Counted from the stretch's first letter, positions 1 to 9,241 are shown. The stretch is 64,000 bases of DNA from Allobosea sp. LC85 (GCF_000735605.1 NZ_JPKG01000016.1:1-64000), one strand, 5' to 3'. Notes: generated by a model not told the origin, from the letters alone. Program-made: numbers and translations.

Positions 1-31
1 CATCGAAATCAGCCCGAAGCGGAATAGCCAT
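1..31 (-). mobile_element. 5' end of an IS630-type transposase gene, cut by the window edge
   Basis: Reading leftward from an ATG at 31-29, the ten visible codons give MAIPLRADFD. This matches the usual N-terminus of one IS630-family transposase group found in Rhizobiales and Methylobacterium-like bacteria, as I remember it. A good ribosome binding site (GAGGGAGG on the minus strand) lies just upstream, and both it and the ATG fall in a perfect inverted repeat at 29-55. Ten residues are thin evidence, so the call rests mainly on recall of that N-terminal pattern. Confidence 0.4.
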
Positions 32-55
32 GGCGAACCTCCCTCGTTCGCCATG
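29..55 (-). promoter_or_regulatory. 10-bp perfect inverted repeat enclosing the RBS and start codon of the edge gene
   Basis: CATGGCGAAC (29-38) and GTTCGCCATG (46-55) are exact reverse complements around a 7-nt loop. In the minus-strand mRNA the purine-rich RBS core falls in and next to the loop, and the ATG lies in the 3' arm. Such a fold could limit translation of the transposase. The repeat is seen directly; the role is inferred. Confidence 0.45.
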
Positions 56-123
56 TTGAATCAGGCCGGGGCTGATTTGAGAAGCCGGCCCGAGTCACGA
101 TCTCCGGGACTCGGTATAAGGGC

Positions 124-1095
124 TCATGCCCTGGCGGCGCGATGCTCGGCGATCCAGATGCCGCCGAGCACCAGCGCCAGCGCGAGCCCGTGATAGAGCG
201 CGAGATGCTCGCCCAGGATCAGCACCGCGAGCATCGGCGCGAAGACCGGCACCAGGTTGACGAAGACCCCGGCTCGGCCGGGTCCGATCAGCTCGACCGC
301 GCGCAGGAAGAAGAGCTGGGAGAGCAGGGACGGCCCGATCACGACAAAGGCCAGGATCGCCCAGCCTTCGAGGGTCGGCCAGATGATGCTGCCGTTCCAG
401 ATCTCGAGCCCCAGCAGCGGCAGCGAAACGATGCCGGCGACGATCGCCATCGCCGTGAAGAAGACCAGCCCCGGCACGGCCGGACGCGCGCGGATGCCGA
501 CTGTGTAGCCGGCATAGAAGACGCAGCCGATGATCATCCAGACATCGCCTGGCACGAAGCTGAAATTCGCGAGCGTCGCGAAATCTCCGCGGCTCGCCGT
601 CACCAGCACGCCAAGCATGGTGACCGCGACGCCGATCGCCTGCATCCAGCCGATCGGCGTGCGATAGGCGATGAAAGCACCGATCAGCACATAGACCGGG
701 ATCGAGCCTTGCAGAATCCCGATATTGATCGCGGTCGTCGAATAGGCCGCCAGGTACATCAGCGCGTTGAAGACCGTGAAGCCAAGGGCGCCGAGCGTGA
801 TGATGCGCCAGCGATGCGCCAGCAATACCGGCGCATAGTGCTTCAGCTCGCGCCGCAGCATCAGCGGCAGGATCGCGCAGACGAAAACCCAGCGCAGCGA
901 GGTCAACGCCATCGGCGAGATCTGCCCTACGGCAAGCCGGCTCGCCACGGCATTGCCGCCCCACATCAAGGTGGTGAGGATCAGGAGCAGATAGGCATTG
1001 CCCCAGACACGCTGCGGCAGGGTGGTGGCTGGGGACAAGGTTGCGGCCTGTGCGGGGGCGGAATGCGCTTCAATAGCCTTGTGTCCCCGTCGCAT
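124..1095 (-). CDS. DMT/EamA-family transporter
   Basis: A 323-residue inner-membrane protein with about ten hydrophobic segments in two EamA halves, each starting with an ILTTLMWGGNAV- or IIGCVFYAGYT-like helix, as in drug/metabolite exporters of the RhaT/YdcZ superfamily. The substrate cannot be read from sequence. The frame stays open to 1212, but that would overlap the divergent gene's leader. The ATG at 1095 (MRRGHKAIEA) leaves a 65-bp shared promoter region with the amidotransferase gene at 1161 and gives a normal family length. It lies between the left-edge transposase start and that gene. Confidence 0.85.
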   Translation of the reverse strand: MRRGHKAIEAHSAPAQAATLSPATTLPQRVWGNAYLLLILTTLMWGGNAVASRLAVGQISPMALTSLRWVFVCAILPLMLRRELKHYAPVLLAHRWRIITLGALGFTVFNALMYLAAYSTTAINIGILQGSIPVYVLIGAFIAYRTPIGWMQAIGVAVTMLGVLVTASRGDFATLANFSFVPGDVWMIIGCVFYAGYTVGIRARPAVPGLVFFTAMAIVAGIVSLPLLGLEIWNGSIIWPTLEGWAILAFVVIGPSLLSQLFFLRAVELIGPGRAGVFVNLVPVFAPMLAVLILGEHLALYHGLALALVLGGIWIAEHRAARA

Positions 1096-1160
1096 CCTAT
1101 GAGATGAGGCGCAAGGCTGCCCGTCGCCCGACGCATCCCTCCCAAGAGGCGTTTGCCACC

Positions 1161-2039
1161 ATGCTGCATGTTTCGAGACCGCTGCGCCTGCTCGTCGTCG
1201 ATGGCAACACAAGGGAGCAGCGCGAGAGCCATGCTGCCGGCTACGGCGCCCGACCGGGCGAAGCCTATGCCGATGTCGTGCGCTCCATCGCGCCCGAGAG
1301 CATCACCGATATCTGCCTGCCGGCCGATGCCGGCGCGAACCTGCCGGACGGCGCCGGGCTTGCGTCCTATGACGGCATCTTCCTCACCGGCTCGGCCCTG
1401 CACATCTACAACCTCGAACCGTCGGTCACGCGCCAGATCGAGCTGATGCGGGCGATCTATGCCAGCGGCACGCCCAGCTTCGGCTCTTGCTGGGGCATCC
1501 AGATGGGCGCGGTCGCCGCCGGCGGCACCGTCGTCGCCAACCCCAGAGGCCGCGAGATCGGCGTCGCGCGCAAGATCACCCTGACCGAGGCCGGGCGTTC
1601 GCATCCTCTGCTCGCCGGCCGCCCGCTCAGCTTCGATGCGCCCGCGATCCATCTCGACACCATCGCCCTGCCCCCGGCGGATACGACGGTCCTCGCCTCG
1701 AACGCCTACAGCACCGTGCATGCAGCCGAGATCCGCCATGACGGCGGCACCTTCTGGGGCGTGCAATATCATCCCGAATTCCCGCTCGGCCAGGTCGCCT
1801 CGATCCTCGGGCGCATGGTCCCGACCCTGATCGCGGAAGGCTTCCGCAAGGATGAAGCGGCGGCGGAGAGCTGGCTTGCCGATCTCTACGCCCTCGATGC
1901 CGAGCCGACGCGGCATGACCTCGCCTGGGCGCATGGCCTCGACGACGAGGTTCTGGACAGCGAGCGGCGCGTCACCGAATTGCGGAATTTCATCGCAAAT
2001 CGCGTCAAGCCTCTTATGAGCATGCGCGCCAGAGCCTGA
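1161..2039 (+). CDS. Class I glutamine amidotransferase-like protein
   Basis: A 292-residue stand-alone GATase1-fold protein. The nucleophile elbow GSCWG places the catalytic Cys near residue 110, and YHPEF supplies the His/Glu of the triad. This is the GMP-synthase-glutaminase type, which releases ammonia from glutamine or, in relatives, cleaves gamma-glutamyl bonds. No synthetase domain is attached. The C-terminal 70 residues are an extension beyond the core fold. ATG 1161 (MLHVSRPLRLL) is preferred over an in-frame ATG at 1104 because the fold starts right after it and AAGAGG lies upstream. The acceptor substrate is unknown. Confidence 0.8.
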   Translation: MLHVSRPLRLLVVDGNTREQRESHAAGYGARPGEAYADVVRSIAPESITDICLPADAGANLPDGAGLASYDGIFLTGSALHIYNLEPSVTRQIELMRAIYASGTPSFGSCWGIQMGAVAAGGTVVANPRGREIGVARKITLTEAGRSHPLLAGRPLSFDAPAIHLDTIALPPADTTVLASNAYSTVHAAEIRHDGGTFWGVQYHPEFPLGQVASILGRMVPTLIAEGFRKDEAAAESWLADLYALDAEPTRHDLAWAHGLDDEVLDSERRVTELRNFIANRVKPLMSMRARA

Positions 2040-2138
2040 AACGCAGGGCACTACCGCATTCCGGCCCAATTCCGCCTTGGCCGCGCCGAATTCCGACGCG
2101 CCAATCCGTGGCACTGATTTGCCTCGGGGGAATGCCTG

Positions 2139-3851
2139 ATGAAAAGCCGACTTGCCGCCGCCCTGATCTTCGCCCCGAGCCTTGCCAGCGCTGCCGAGAT
2201 CGAACTGCCGACACGGATCGACCGCGTCACGGTCTATCCCGACGGCGCGGTGGTGACGCGACTCGGCAAGGCCGAACTGATGCAAGGTGCTTCGCAGGTC
2301 GTGCTGCGGGGCCTTCCGGCAGCGGTCGATCCCGCCTCGATCCGTGTCGAAGGCCAGGGCGACGGCGCCTTCGCGATTGGCGCGGTCGATGTCCGTCCCG
2401 TTCCCGGCGATGCCAGGCAGGGTCTCGATGCGGTGATCGAGACCAAGCTCAAGGCCCTGAGCGAGCAGAAGGAGACGCTCGAAGGCCAGGTCAGCGCGAT
2501 CGAGGCCAAGCGCACGACCATCGAGCGTTTCGGCCAGACGGGCCCGGACAAGCTCGGCCCCGATGGCAAGGCACTGCCGATCAGCGACTGGCCGGCCGTA
2601 TTCGACGCGATCGGCACCGCGCTGGTCAAGGTCAATGACGAGTTGCGCATCGCGCGCAGCCGCGTCTCCGATACGCAAGCTGAGATCGAAGCGCTGGAGC
2701 GCACGAGGCCGCAGGCCGGCCGCGGCACTGCGCCGAAGCGCGACGTTGCGATCGCGGTCGAGGCCAAGGCGCCGCTCGCAGCCGAATTCACCGTCAGCTA
2801 CCGCGTCACCAGCGCGAACTGGCTGCCGAGCTACGAGGCCAGGCTGGCGACCGGCAGCGCCACCGCCAAGCCCGAGATCACCTTCATTCGCCGCGCGGAG
2901 CTGCGCCAGCGCACCGGCGAGGACTGGACCGACGTCGCGCTGATCCTCTCGACCACGCGCTCGGCAGGCGGAACGCGCGCACCCGAGCTCGCCCCGGTGC
3001 AGGTCGCCTTCCTCGATGCAACGGTTCTCTATGAGAGCCGCGCGCGCCTGGGCGCCGCGCCGACCCCGATGGCGGCCGCGAGAGCCAGGGCCGAAGCCGA
3101 ACTCGAGGCCGAAAAATCGCGCAAGACGGCGGATTCAGCGCGCCCGGCCGAGGTCCAGACAGCCCAGGTCGAGACCAGCACCTATCAGGCAAGCTTCATC
3201 GTGCCGGGCCGCGTCACGGTCCCCCAGGGCGGGACCTCCAAGGCCGTGGTGCTGAGCCAGGGCCAGGTTGGCCCGACGCTCTCCGCCCGCGCCACGCCCG
3301 AACTCGAGGAGAAGGCCTATCTCGAAGCCGTCTTCCTCCACGAGGACGAGGCACCGCTTCTTCCAGGCGAGGTCCTGCTGCACCGTGACGGCGCCTATAT
3401 CGGCCGCGGCCGGCTCGGGCTGGTCGCGCCCGGCGACAAGGTCGAGCTCGGTTTCGGCGCCGATGACAAGCTCAAGGTGAGCCGCGTGCCGGTGCGCCGC
3501 CGGGAGAACGAGCCGACCTGGCTCGGCCAGACGCGCACGGATCTGCGCGAGTTCAGGACAGTGGTGAAGAGCCTCCACGCGCAACCGGTCAAGGTCACCG
3601 TCATGGAGCGCGTGCCCTTCTCGGAAAACAGCGCGATCACCGTTGAGACCCTGCCGCAGACCACGCCGCCGACCGAGAAGCAGGTCGGCGACAAGCGCGG
3701 CGTCTCGGCCTGGACCTTCGATCTCGCCCCCGGCGCGGAGAAGGAGATCAAGCTCGCCTATCGCCTGAAATGGCCGGGCGACCGCGAGGTCATGTTCGAG
3801 CCCAGGCCAATCCAGCCGGCAGCGATGCCGCGCCCGCTGGCGCAGAACTGA
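2139..3851 (+). CDS. DUF4140/DUF4139 (mucoidy inhibitor MuiA family) exported protein
   Basis: 570 residues beginning with a Sec signal peptide (MKSRLAAALIFAPSLASA). An N-terminal DUF4140-type region (about 25-125) with ITRVTVYPDGA-like spacing is followed by a coiled-coil stretch around 100-190 and a long beta-rich DUF4139 region to the end, ending in the YRLKWPGDREV-type strand typical of the family. The family is named after MuiA, whose overexpression suppresses mucoidy in Citrobacter freundii; its biochemical role is unknown. The ATG follows a CGGGGGA box. The stop is directly followed by an intergenic palindromic repeat. Probably periplasmic. Confidence 0.8.
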   Translation: MKSRLAAALIFAPSLASAAEIELPTRIDRVTVYPDGAVVTRLGKAELMQGASQVVLRGLPAAVDPASIRVEGQGDGAFAIGAVDVRPVPGDARQGLDAVIETKLKALSEQKETLEGQVSAIEAKRTTIERFGQTGPDKLGPDGKALPISDWPAVFDAIGTALVKVNDELRIARSRVSDTQAEIEALERTRPQAGRGTAPKRDVAIAVEAKAPLAAEFTVSYRVTSANWLPSYEARLATGSATAKPEITFIRRAELRQRTGEDWTDVALILSTTRSAGGTRAPELAPVQVAFLDATVLYESRARLGAAPTPMAAARARAEAELEAEKSRKTADSARPAEVQTAQVETSTYQASFIVPGRVTVPQGGTSKAVVLSQGQVGPTLSARATPELEEKAYLEAVFLHEDEAPLLPGEVLLHRDGAYIGRGRLGLVAPGDKVELGFGADDKLKVSRVPVRRRENEPTWLGQTRTDLREFRTVVKSLHAQPVKVTVMERVPFSENSAITVETLPQTTPPTEKQVGDKRGVSAWTFDLAPGAEKEIKLAYRLKWPGDREVMFEPRPIQPAAMPRPLAQN

Positions 3852-3958
3852 CTGGATTATCGGACCGGATATCGTGTCCGGTCCGATGATCTAAGCTTCT
3901 GTGTTGGCATCGACTTTCCCGAAAACCGCAATCCACGTTTCGGGCCGATGCTTTGGGG
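3852..3958 (-). repeat. Composite intergenic palindromic repeat, copy 1
   Basis: On the minus strand this reads as module A (GCATCGGCCCGAAACGTGG... then GGTTTTCGGG and GTCGATGC) followed by a palindrome whose arms are 3859-3869 and 3877-3887 (ATCGGACCGGA/TCCGGTCCGAT). It is close to 90% identical by eye to the element at 28212-28317. It fills the space between two convergent genes and may serve as a bidirectional terminator. Confidence 0.75.
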
Positions 3959-3959
3959 C

Positions 3960-4412
3960 TCAGTGCCGCGCCGCCGCAGGGACGGCGCGGAAACTGATCG
4001 CCATGCGGTTATAGGCGTTCATCAGGCCGATTGCGATCGTCAGATCGGCCAGTTCCTTCTCGCTGAACTGGGCAGAAGCGGCCGCGAACTCCGCGTCGGG
4101 CACCGTGGTATCGGCGACGCGCGTCACGGTTTCGGCCCAGGCCAGGGCGGCCCGCTCCTGCTCGGAGAACAGGCTCGGCGCCTCGCGCCAGGCCGGCACC
4201 AGCACCAGCTTCTCGACGGCCACGCCGCCCTTGAGCAGATCGCGCGAATGCATGTCGATGCAATAGGCGCAGCCGTTGATCTGCGAGATCCGCAGATAGA
4301 CCAGGTCGATCAGGGATTTGGCCAGGCCGGACTGGCCGACATAGCCATAGACGCCGCCAAGAGCCTTCATTCCGGCCGGGGAAACAGCGGTGTAGTCGAG
4401 ACGCTGGGTCAT
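3960..4412 (-). CDS. Carboxymuconolactone decarboxylase / AhpD-like protein
   Basis: 150 residues of the CMD fold. The CAYC pair at residues 48 and 51 followed by His55 (CxxC-x3-H) is the AhpD-type redox-active motif, so an alkylhydroperoxidase-like disulfide reductase role is more likely than true decarboxylation. The start at 4412 (MTQRLDYTAV) is the standard N-terminus for this subgroup. It lies 11 bp downstream of the cupin gene on the same strand, so the two are probably one transcript, divergent from the MocR-type regulator at 4948. Confidence 0.85.
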   Translation of the reverse strand: MTQRLDYTAVSPAGMKALGGVYGYVGQSGLAKSLIDLVYLRISQINGCAYCIDMHSRDLLKGGVAVEKLVLVPAWREAPSLFSEQERAALAWAETVTRVADTTVPDAEFAAASAQFSEKELADLTIAIGLMNAYNRMAISFRAVPAAARH

Positions 4413-4423
4413 GGGGTCGTTCC

Positions 4424-4852
4424 TTACTGGTGATCCGGAGTGGTCAGCACCTCTTCGGTGCTGTCGACGATGAAGACGGCGAGCAGGCGGGCCGGCTCGG
4501 TCTTGCTGGCATTCGCGCTGATCTTGTGATGCGCGCCCGGCACCTCGAACCAGGTCTCGCCGGCCCGGTAGATTCGGGCGGGCTGGTCGTCGACCTGGCT
4601 GCGGATCGCACCCGACAGCACATGGGCATAAATGAAAGCCGAACCGGCATGATGGTGCGAGGCCGAAGCCGCGCCGGGCTTGTAGGTCACCACAACGCTG
4701 ACCAGGCTCTTGCCGGGAATATTGGGAATCGCCTGCCGGAACACCGGCTTGACCGTCTCCCCACCCGGCCTGGGCGAATGCGCCGCGGCGATGGCGGGAA
4801 GGGCGAACGCGGCAAGCAGGGCCGCGCCGGCTGCAGAGGCTCGATAGCTCAT
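4424..4852 (-). CDS. Exported cupin-domain protein
   Basis: 142 residues: a signal peptide (MSYRASAAGAALLAAFALPAIAAA) followed by one small cupin barrel. The HHHAGSAFIYAHVLSG segment supplies the metal-binding histidines of cupin motif 1, and PGAHHKISAN corresponds to motif 2. Small periplasmic cupins next to CMD proteins are common in proteobacteria, but their substrate is unknown. It is the first gene of a two-gene unit with the AhpD-like gene, transcribed away from the MocR-type regulator with about 95 bp between starts, which makes it a natural target of that regulator. Confidence 0.8.
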   Translation of the reverse strand: MSYRASAAGAALLAAFALPAIAAAHSPRPGGETVKPVFRQAIPNIPGKSLVSVVVTYKPGAASASHHHAGSAFIYAHVLSGAIRSQVDDQPARIYRAGETWFEVPGAHHKISANASKTEPARLLAVFIVDSTEEVLTTPDHQ

Positions 4853-4947
4853 CTCCGTTCTCCGATCGTTTCGATGGCGGGAGAATGCGCGCTGGATGAT
4901 GCATGAGAAAGCACCAAGATCGGCAGAAATGAGTGTACCATGATGCG

Positions 4948-6366
4948 ATGACAGCTCTGCTCCGCATCCAGATCGACCGCAGCGCCAAGGCGCCGCTCGC
5001 CCTGCAGATTCACGCCGCCATTCGCGATGCCATCCGGGAGGGCCAGCTCGCCGGCGGCGCGAGGCTACCCTCCTGGCGCGATCTGGCGGCGCAGCTCGGC
5101 ATCGCCCGTGGAACGGTCAGGGCCGCCTATGAAAGACTGAGCGACGAGCAGTGGATCTTGTCGCAAGGCGCCGCCGGAACACGCGTCGCGGACAGGATGC
5201 CGGTGCTGACGGCAACCGAGCAGCTCAAGGAGAGGCCGCCCTTTCCCGAGCTGTTCCCCGACTTCGAGAGTGTGCCGCTCGCCTTCCAGATGGGCGTTCC
5301 GGCGCAGGATGCCTTTCCCTTCACCCTCTGGTCGCGAGTGATGGCACGCGCTGCCCGGCAAGCGGCGGTCGCGCCGGTTGGCTATCCCGATCCACGCGGG
5401 CATCCGGACTTGCGCCGCGAGATCGCCGCGTATCTCGCAATCGCGCGCGGCATTCGCTGCACGCCGGGCCAGATCCTGGTCACGAACGGCTTCGCAGGCT
5501 CGCTCGGTCTCATCATCCGTGCCCTGCGGCTCGAGGGCCGCCCAGCCTGGTTCGAAGACCCCGGCTTTCCCCTGACGCGCAGTGCCCTCCAGCTTGCCGG
5601 CATCGAGGCCATTCCGGTGCCGGTCGATGGCGAGGGCCTGTCGGTCTCCGAGGGCATACGGCGCGCACCGAAAGCGGCACTCGCCGTCGTCACCCCCGGG
5701 CAGCAGGCTCCGCTCGGCGTGACCTTGTCGCTGGCGCGCCGACTGGCTCTGCTCGACTGGGCGCGACAAGCGGGTGCCTGGATCGTCGAGGACGATTATC
5801 TCAGCGAGTTGCAGCTCAAGGGCCGCGCTGCGCCGGCGCTCGCCTCGCTCGATCAGGATGGCCACGTCCTGCATGCGGGCAGCTTCAGCAAGACGATCAG
5901 CCCGGCGCTGCGGCTCGGTTTTCTGGTGGTCCCGGCAGCCGTTGCCGAGGTTTTCGGCACCATTGCCGCCTGCCTCGCTCCGGCTCCGTCCGCCGCGGTT
6001 CAGCATGCTGTGGCCAGCTTCCTGGCCGAGGGCCATTATCTGCGCCACCTGCGCCGCATGAAACGGCTCTACAGCGCGCGGCGCGAACTGCTGCTCAGGC
6101 AATTGCAGGAGACCGCAGAAGGGGCTTTCCCCATCCATGCCACCGGCGGTCTTTCCGTGCGGATGGAGCTGCCGGCCGGCACCGACGATATCGACATCGC
6201 CACGCGCGCCCTGCCCTTCGGTATCGCGCCGGTGCCGCTCTCACCCTGGTATGCCGAGCCGTCTGACCACGGCGGCCTGCTGCTGGGCATCACCAATCTC
6301 GCGGAACGGCGGCTTGCGGCCGATTGCGCCAGGCTGATCGAACTCGTGCGGCTCGATGCCCGCTGA
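4948..6366 (+). CDS. MocR/PdxR-type regulator (GntR helix-turn-helix plus aminotransferase domain)
   Basis: 472 residues. The N-terminal winged helix (PLALQIHAAIRDAIREG, then SWRDLAAQLGIARGTVRAAYERL) is of GntR type, and the rest is a fold-type I aminotransferase-like domain. The PLP-binding lysine is in SFSKT near residue 315, and EDDYLSEL carries the cofactor aspartate. Family members bind PLP as an effector and usually regulate a divergent gene. Here that would be the cupin/AhpD pair. ATG 4948 (MTALLRIQID) is preferred; a GTG at 4933 in the same frame would add five residues. Confidence 0.9.
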   Translation: MTALLRIQIDRSAKAPLALQIHAAIRDAIREGQLAGGARLPSWRDLAAQLGIARGTVRAAYERLSDEQWILSQGAAGTRVADRMPVLTATEQLKERPPFPELFPDFESVPLAFQMGVPAQDAFPFTLWSRVMARAARQAAVAPVGYPDPRGHPDLRREIAAYLAIARGIRCTPGQILVTNGFAGSLGLIIRALRLEGRPAWFEDPGFPLTRSALQLAGIEAIPVPVDGEGLSVSEGIRRAPKAALAVVTPGQQAPLGVTLSLARRLALLDWARQAGAWIVEDDYLSELQLKGRAAPALASLDQDGHVLHAGSFSKTISPALRLGFLVVPAAVAEVFGTIAACLAPAPSAAVQHAVASFLAEGHYLRHLRRMKRLYSARRELLLRQLQETAEGAFPIHATGGLSVRMELPAGTDDIDIATRALPFGIAPVPLSPWYAEPSDHGGLLLGITNLAERRLAADCARLIELVRLDAR

Positions 6367-6504
6367 TCCCCACGCGAGTGTCAGATGGTCGCAGGATCAG
6401 GCCCGATGCGCGCAACCCGGTGCGGACAGCCGCATCTCCGGGACGCGGTCAATCTTGACCTCGCCGCAATGTTGGCCCATGAGGGCTTGCAAGGACCTGC
6501 CCCG

Positions 6505-6531
6505 AAACCCCGGCCTTGCGTCGGGGTTTTT
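6505..6531 (+). terminator. Rho-independent terminator-like hairpin 45 nt before purA
   Basis: AAACCCCG (6505-6512) pairs with CGGGGTTT (6522-6529) around a 9-nt loop and is followed by a short T run to 6531. It may end transcription from the MocR-type gene or act in the purA leader. Confidence 0.6.
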
Positions 6532-6575
6532 CATGTGCGCGGCGCTTGCGGCAACGAGGCAGGGATACCAGTCCG

Positions 6576-7868
6576 ATGACGAATGTGGTGGTGGTCGGCG
6601 CCCAATGGGGTGACGAAGGCAAGGGCAAGATCGTCGACTGGCTGTCGAGCCAGGCCGATGTCGTGGTGCGCTTTCAGGGCGGCCACAATGCCGGTCATAC
6701 GCTCGTCATCGACGGTGTCGTCTACAAGCTCTCGCTGCTGCCCTCGGGCATCGTGCGCCCCGGCAAGCTCTCGGTCATCGGCAATGGCGTCGTGGTCGAT
6801 CCCTGGCATCTCGTCGAGGAGATCGAGCGGCTGCGGGCCCAGGGCGTCGCAATCTCGCCCGAGAACCTGCGCGTCGCCGACAACGCGACCCTGATCCTGC
6901 CGCTGCATCGCGAGCTCGACCATTTCCGCGAGACCAGCAATGCCGGCCTGAAGATCGGCACGACCAAGCGCGGCATCGGCCCCGCCTATGAGGACAAGGT
7001 CGGCCGGCGCGCGATTCGCGTCATCGACCTCAAGGATCCCGCGATCCTGAAGGCCAAGATCGAGCGCCTGCTCGCCCATCACAACGCGCTGCGCCGCGGG
7101 CTCGGCATCGGCGAGGTCGATGCTTCCGAGCTGCTCGAGCAGCTGACCAAGGTCGCGCCGCAGGTCCTGCCCTATGCCGACACGGTCTGGGCGCTGCTCG
7201 ATTCCGAGCGCCGCGCCGGCAAGCGCATCCTGTTCGAAGGCGCGCAGGGCGCGTTGCTCGATGTCGATCACGGCACCTACCCGTTCGTGACCTCCTCCAA
7301 TATCGTCGCCGGCCAGGCCGCGACCGGCTCCGGCCTCGGCCCCTCCGCGGTCGGTTATGTCCTCGGCATCGCCAAGGCCTACACGACCCGCGTCGGCGAA
7401 GGCCCCTTCCCGACCGAGCTTTTTGACGAGACCGGCGAGCTGATCGGCCAGAAGGGCAAGGAATTCGGCGTCGTCACCGGGCGCAAGCGCCGCTGCGGCT
7501 GGTTCGACGCCTGCCTGGTGCGCCAGACAGTGAAGACCTCCGGCATCGACGGCATCGCGCTGACCAAGCTCGACATCCTCGACGGCTTCAAGGAGATCAA
7601 GGTTTGCATCGGCTATCGCCTCGACGGCGCCGTGCTCGAGCATCTGCCTGCCGGCCAGAGCGATCAGGCCCGCGTCGAACCGATCTACGAGACGATCGAA
7701 GGCTGGGAAGGCTCGACCGCCAACGCCCGCTCATGGGCGGACCTGCCGGCCCAGGCGATCAAATATGTCCGCCGCATCGAGGAGCTGATCGGCGCCACCG
7801 TCGCCGTGCTCTCGACCAGCCCCGAGCGCGACGACACCATCCTGGTCCACAATCCTTTCGAGGGTTGA
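6576..7868 (+). CDS. purA: Adenylosuccinate synthetase
   Basis: 430 residues, the normal bacterial length. It catalyses IMP + Asp + GTP to adenylosuccinate, the first committed step to AMP. The N-terminal [14 protein letters not shown] loop carries the catalytic Asp and the phosphate-binding residues; GHNAGHT holds the catalytic His region; [13 protein letters not shown] and [19 protein letters not shown] are further signatures. [10 protein letters not shown] and the C-terminal [11 protein letters not shown] complete the GTP-binding side. The frame extends upstream through the hairpin at 6505, so the ATG at 6576 ([10 protein letters not shown]) is the start. It lies 31 bp before the next gene, possibly cotranscribed. 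Confidence 0.97.
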   Translation: MTNVVVVGAQWGDEGKGKIVDWLSSQADVVVRFQGGHNAGHTLVIDGVVYKLSLLPSGIVRPGKLSVIGNGVVVDPWHLVEEIERLRAQGVAISPENLRVADNATLILPLHRELDHFRETSNAGLKIGTTKRGIGPAYEDKVGRRAIRVIDLKDPAILKAKIERLLAHHNALRRGLGIGEVDASELLEQLTKVAPQVLPYADTVWALLDSERRAGKRILFEGAQGALLDVDHGTYPFVTSSNIVAGQAATGSGLGPSAVGYVLGIAKAYTTRVGEGPFPTELFDETGELIGQKGKEFGVVTGRKRRCGWFDACLVRQTVKTSGIDGIALTKLDILDGFKEIKVCIGYRLDGAVLEHLPAGQSDQARVEPIYETIEGWEGSTANARSWADLPAQAIKYVRRIEELIGATVAVLSTSPERDDTILVHNPFEG

Positions 7869-7899
7869 CGGGCGGGCCCAACACGGACAATTGAGGCCA

Positions 7900-9126
7900 A
7901 TGGCCGATTTCTATCCGATCCTGGCGCGCGCGATTGCCGGGCTGCCCGACAAGTCCCCGGAAGCCCGCCGCGCGGTCTATGACCGCGCGCGGACAGCTCT
8001 GGTCGCGCAGCTGCGCAGTCTCGATCCGCCGGTCGGCGAGGCTGAGATCATGCGTGAGCGCCTGGCGCTCGACGAGGCGATGTCACGTGTCGAGGCCGAT
8101 TACGATGAGGGCGAGACCCAGCGCCCTGCCACGACGACGATCGGCCCCGCTCCGGAGCCGGAACCGGAGCCCGCTCCGGCCGATACGGCCCATGAGGAAG
8201 TCGGTGCCAGCCCGGTCATCGACCCCTTCGAAGGCCGCCCGGTCGAGACCCAGGAGCCGGTCGACACGCAGCCGGTCCGCCCGCGCGTCGCGCCCCCTCG
8301 CGAACGCCGCGTCGACCCCGGTCATATCCGCACCGCCATCGTCGGCGGTGGCGTCGCGCTTGCGGTCGTCGCGATCGCGGCCACAGCCTTCTATGTCAAC
8401 AAGGTCAATCCCTCCGACACGGCGGCGCAGCGCCCCCGGACCGAGGCGCAGCCCCAGCCGTCGCAGCCGGACAACGCCGGCAAGCTGAACGATCGGGTCG
8501 GCGAAGGCGGAACGACAGGCGCAGGACCGGCCGCGCGGCCCGGTGGCCCGGCAGGGGCGACAGCCTCACAGGGCAGCGAGATCGCCGTCGCCCAGCGCGC
8601 CATCCTTTACACCGAGGTGCCGGAAACGCCGCAGCAACCGAAGGCCGTCAGCGGTCGGGTCGTCTGGCGGCTCGACAGCGAGAGCGCTGGGCAAGGCCGC
8701 CCGGTCGAAACGATCGTGCGTGCCAGCGTCGAAGTGCCGGATGCTGGTCTGAGCCTCGACTTCACCATCCGCCGCAACACCGACAGCGCCTTCCCCGCCT
8801 CGCATATCATTGGCCTGCGCTTCACGCGGACGGGTGATGCCACGAACGATGCGATCCGCGAAGTCGGCGTGCCGCAGCTCAAGGCCGACGAGAACGAACG
8901 AGGCGCACCGCTCTCCGCCATCGCCTCCGCGCTCGGCGACAATCTCTTCGTTGCCGCGCTCTCGAATGTGCCGGTGGAAATCGACCGCAATGTCGAGCTG
9001 ATGCAGACCCGCAGCTGGATCGACATCCCCCTGCGTTTCGCGTCCGGACGGCGCGGCATCATAACCTTCGAGAAGGGTGTCTCGGGCAGCCAGACGCTCG
9101 CCGATGCGTTCGGACGCTGGCGCTAG
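7900..9126 (+). CDS. Conserved hypothetical single-pass membrane protein
   Basis: 408 residues. A short helical N-terminal domain (MADFYPILARAIAGLPD, about 1-75) is followed by a Pro/Glu-rich linker, one transmembrane segment near 145-168 (IVGGGVALAVVAIAATAF), a second low-complexity linker, then a beta-rich C-terminal domain of about 190 residues. The layout is cytosol-membrane-periplasm. It resembles uncharacterised proteins found downstream of purA in Rhizobiales, from memory. Start: ATG 7900 after TTGAGGCCA; a TTG at 7891 is possible. No function is proposed. Confidence 0.75.
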   Translation: MADFYPILARAIAGLPDKSPEARRAVYDRARTALVAQLRSLDPPVGEAEIMRERLALDEAMSRVEADYDEGETQRPATTTIGPAPEPEPEPAPADTAHEEVGASPVIDPFEGRPVETQEPVDTQPVRPRVAPPRERRVDPGHIRTAIVGGGVALAVVAIAATAFYVNKVNPSDTAAQRPRTEAQPQPSQPDNAGKLNDRVGEGGTTGAGPAARPGGPAGATASQGSEIAVAQRAILYTEVPETPQQPKAVSGRVVWRLDSESAGQGRPVETIVRASVEVPDAGLSLDFTIRRNTDSAFPASHIIGLRFTRTGDATNDAIREVGVPQLKADENERGAPLSAIASALGDNLFVAALSNVPVEIDRNVELMQTRSWIDIPLRFASGRRGIITFEKGVSGSQTLADAFGRWR

Positions 9127-9232
9127 CGCATAGGACCGAAAACTGGAATCCGGTTTTCGGAAAAATCCGATGCTTAAACAAAGAGACAGATCGCCCATCC
9201 TGCGTCCGAACGGACGCAGGGCGTTCTAGAGC
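9127..9232 (+). repeat. Composite intergenic palindromic repeat, copy 2
   Basis: Module A here reads GGACCGAAAACTGG then CCGGTTTTCGG and ATCCGATGC. It is followed by a different palindrome, CCTGCGTCC-GAAC-GGACGCAGG, at 9199-9220. Like the other copies it begins right after a stop codon. Confidence 0.65.
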
Positions 9233-9241
9233 TTGAATGAG

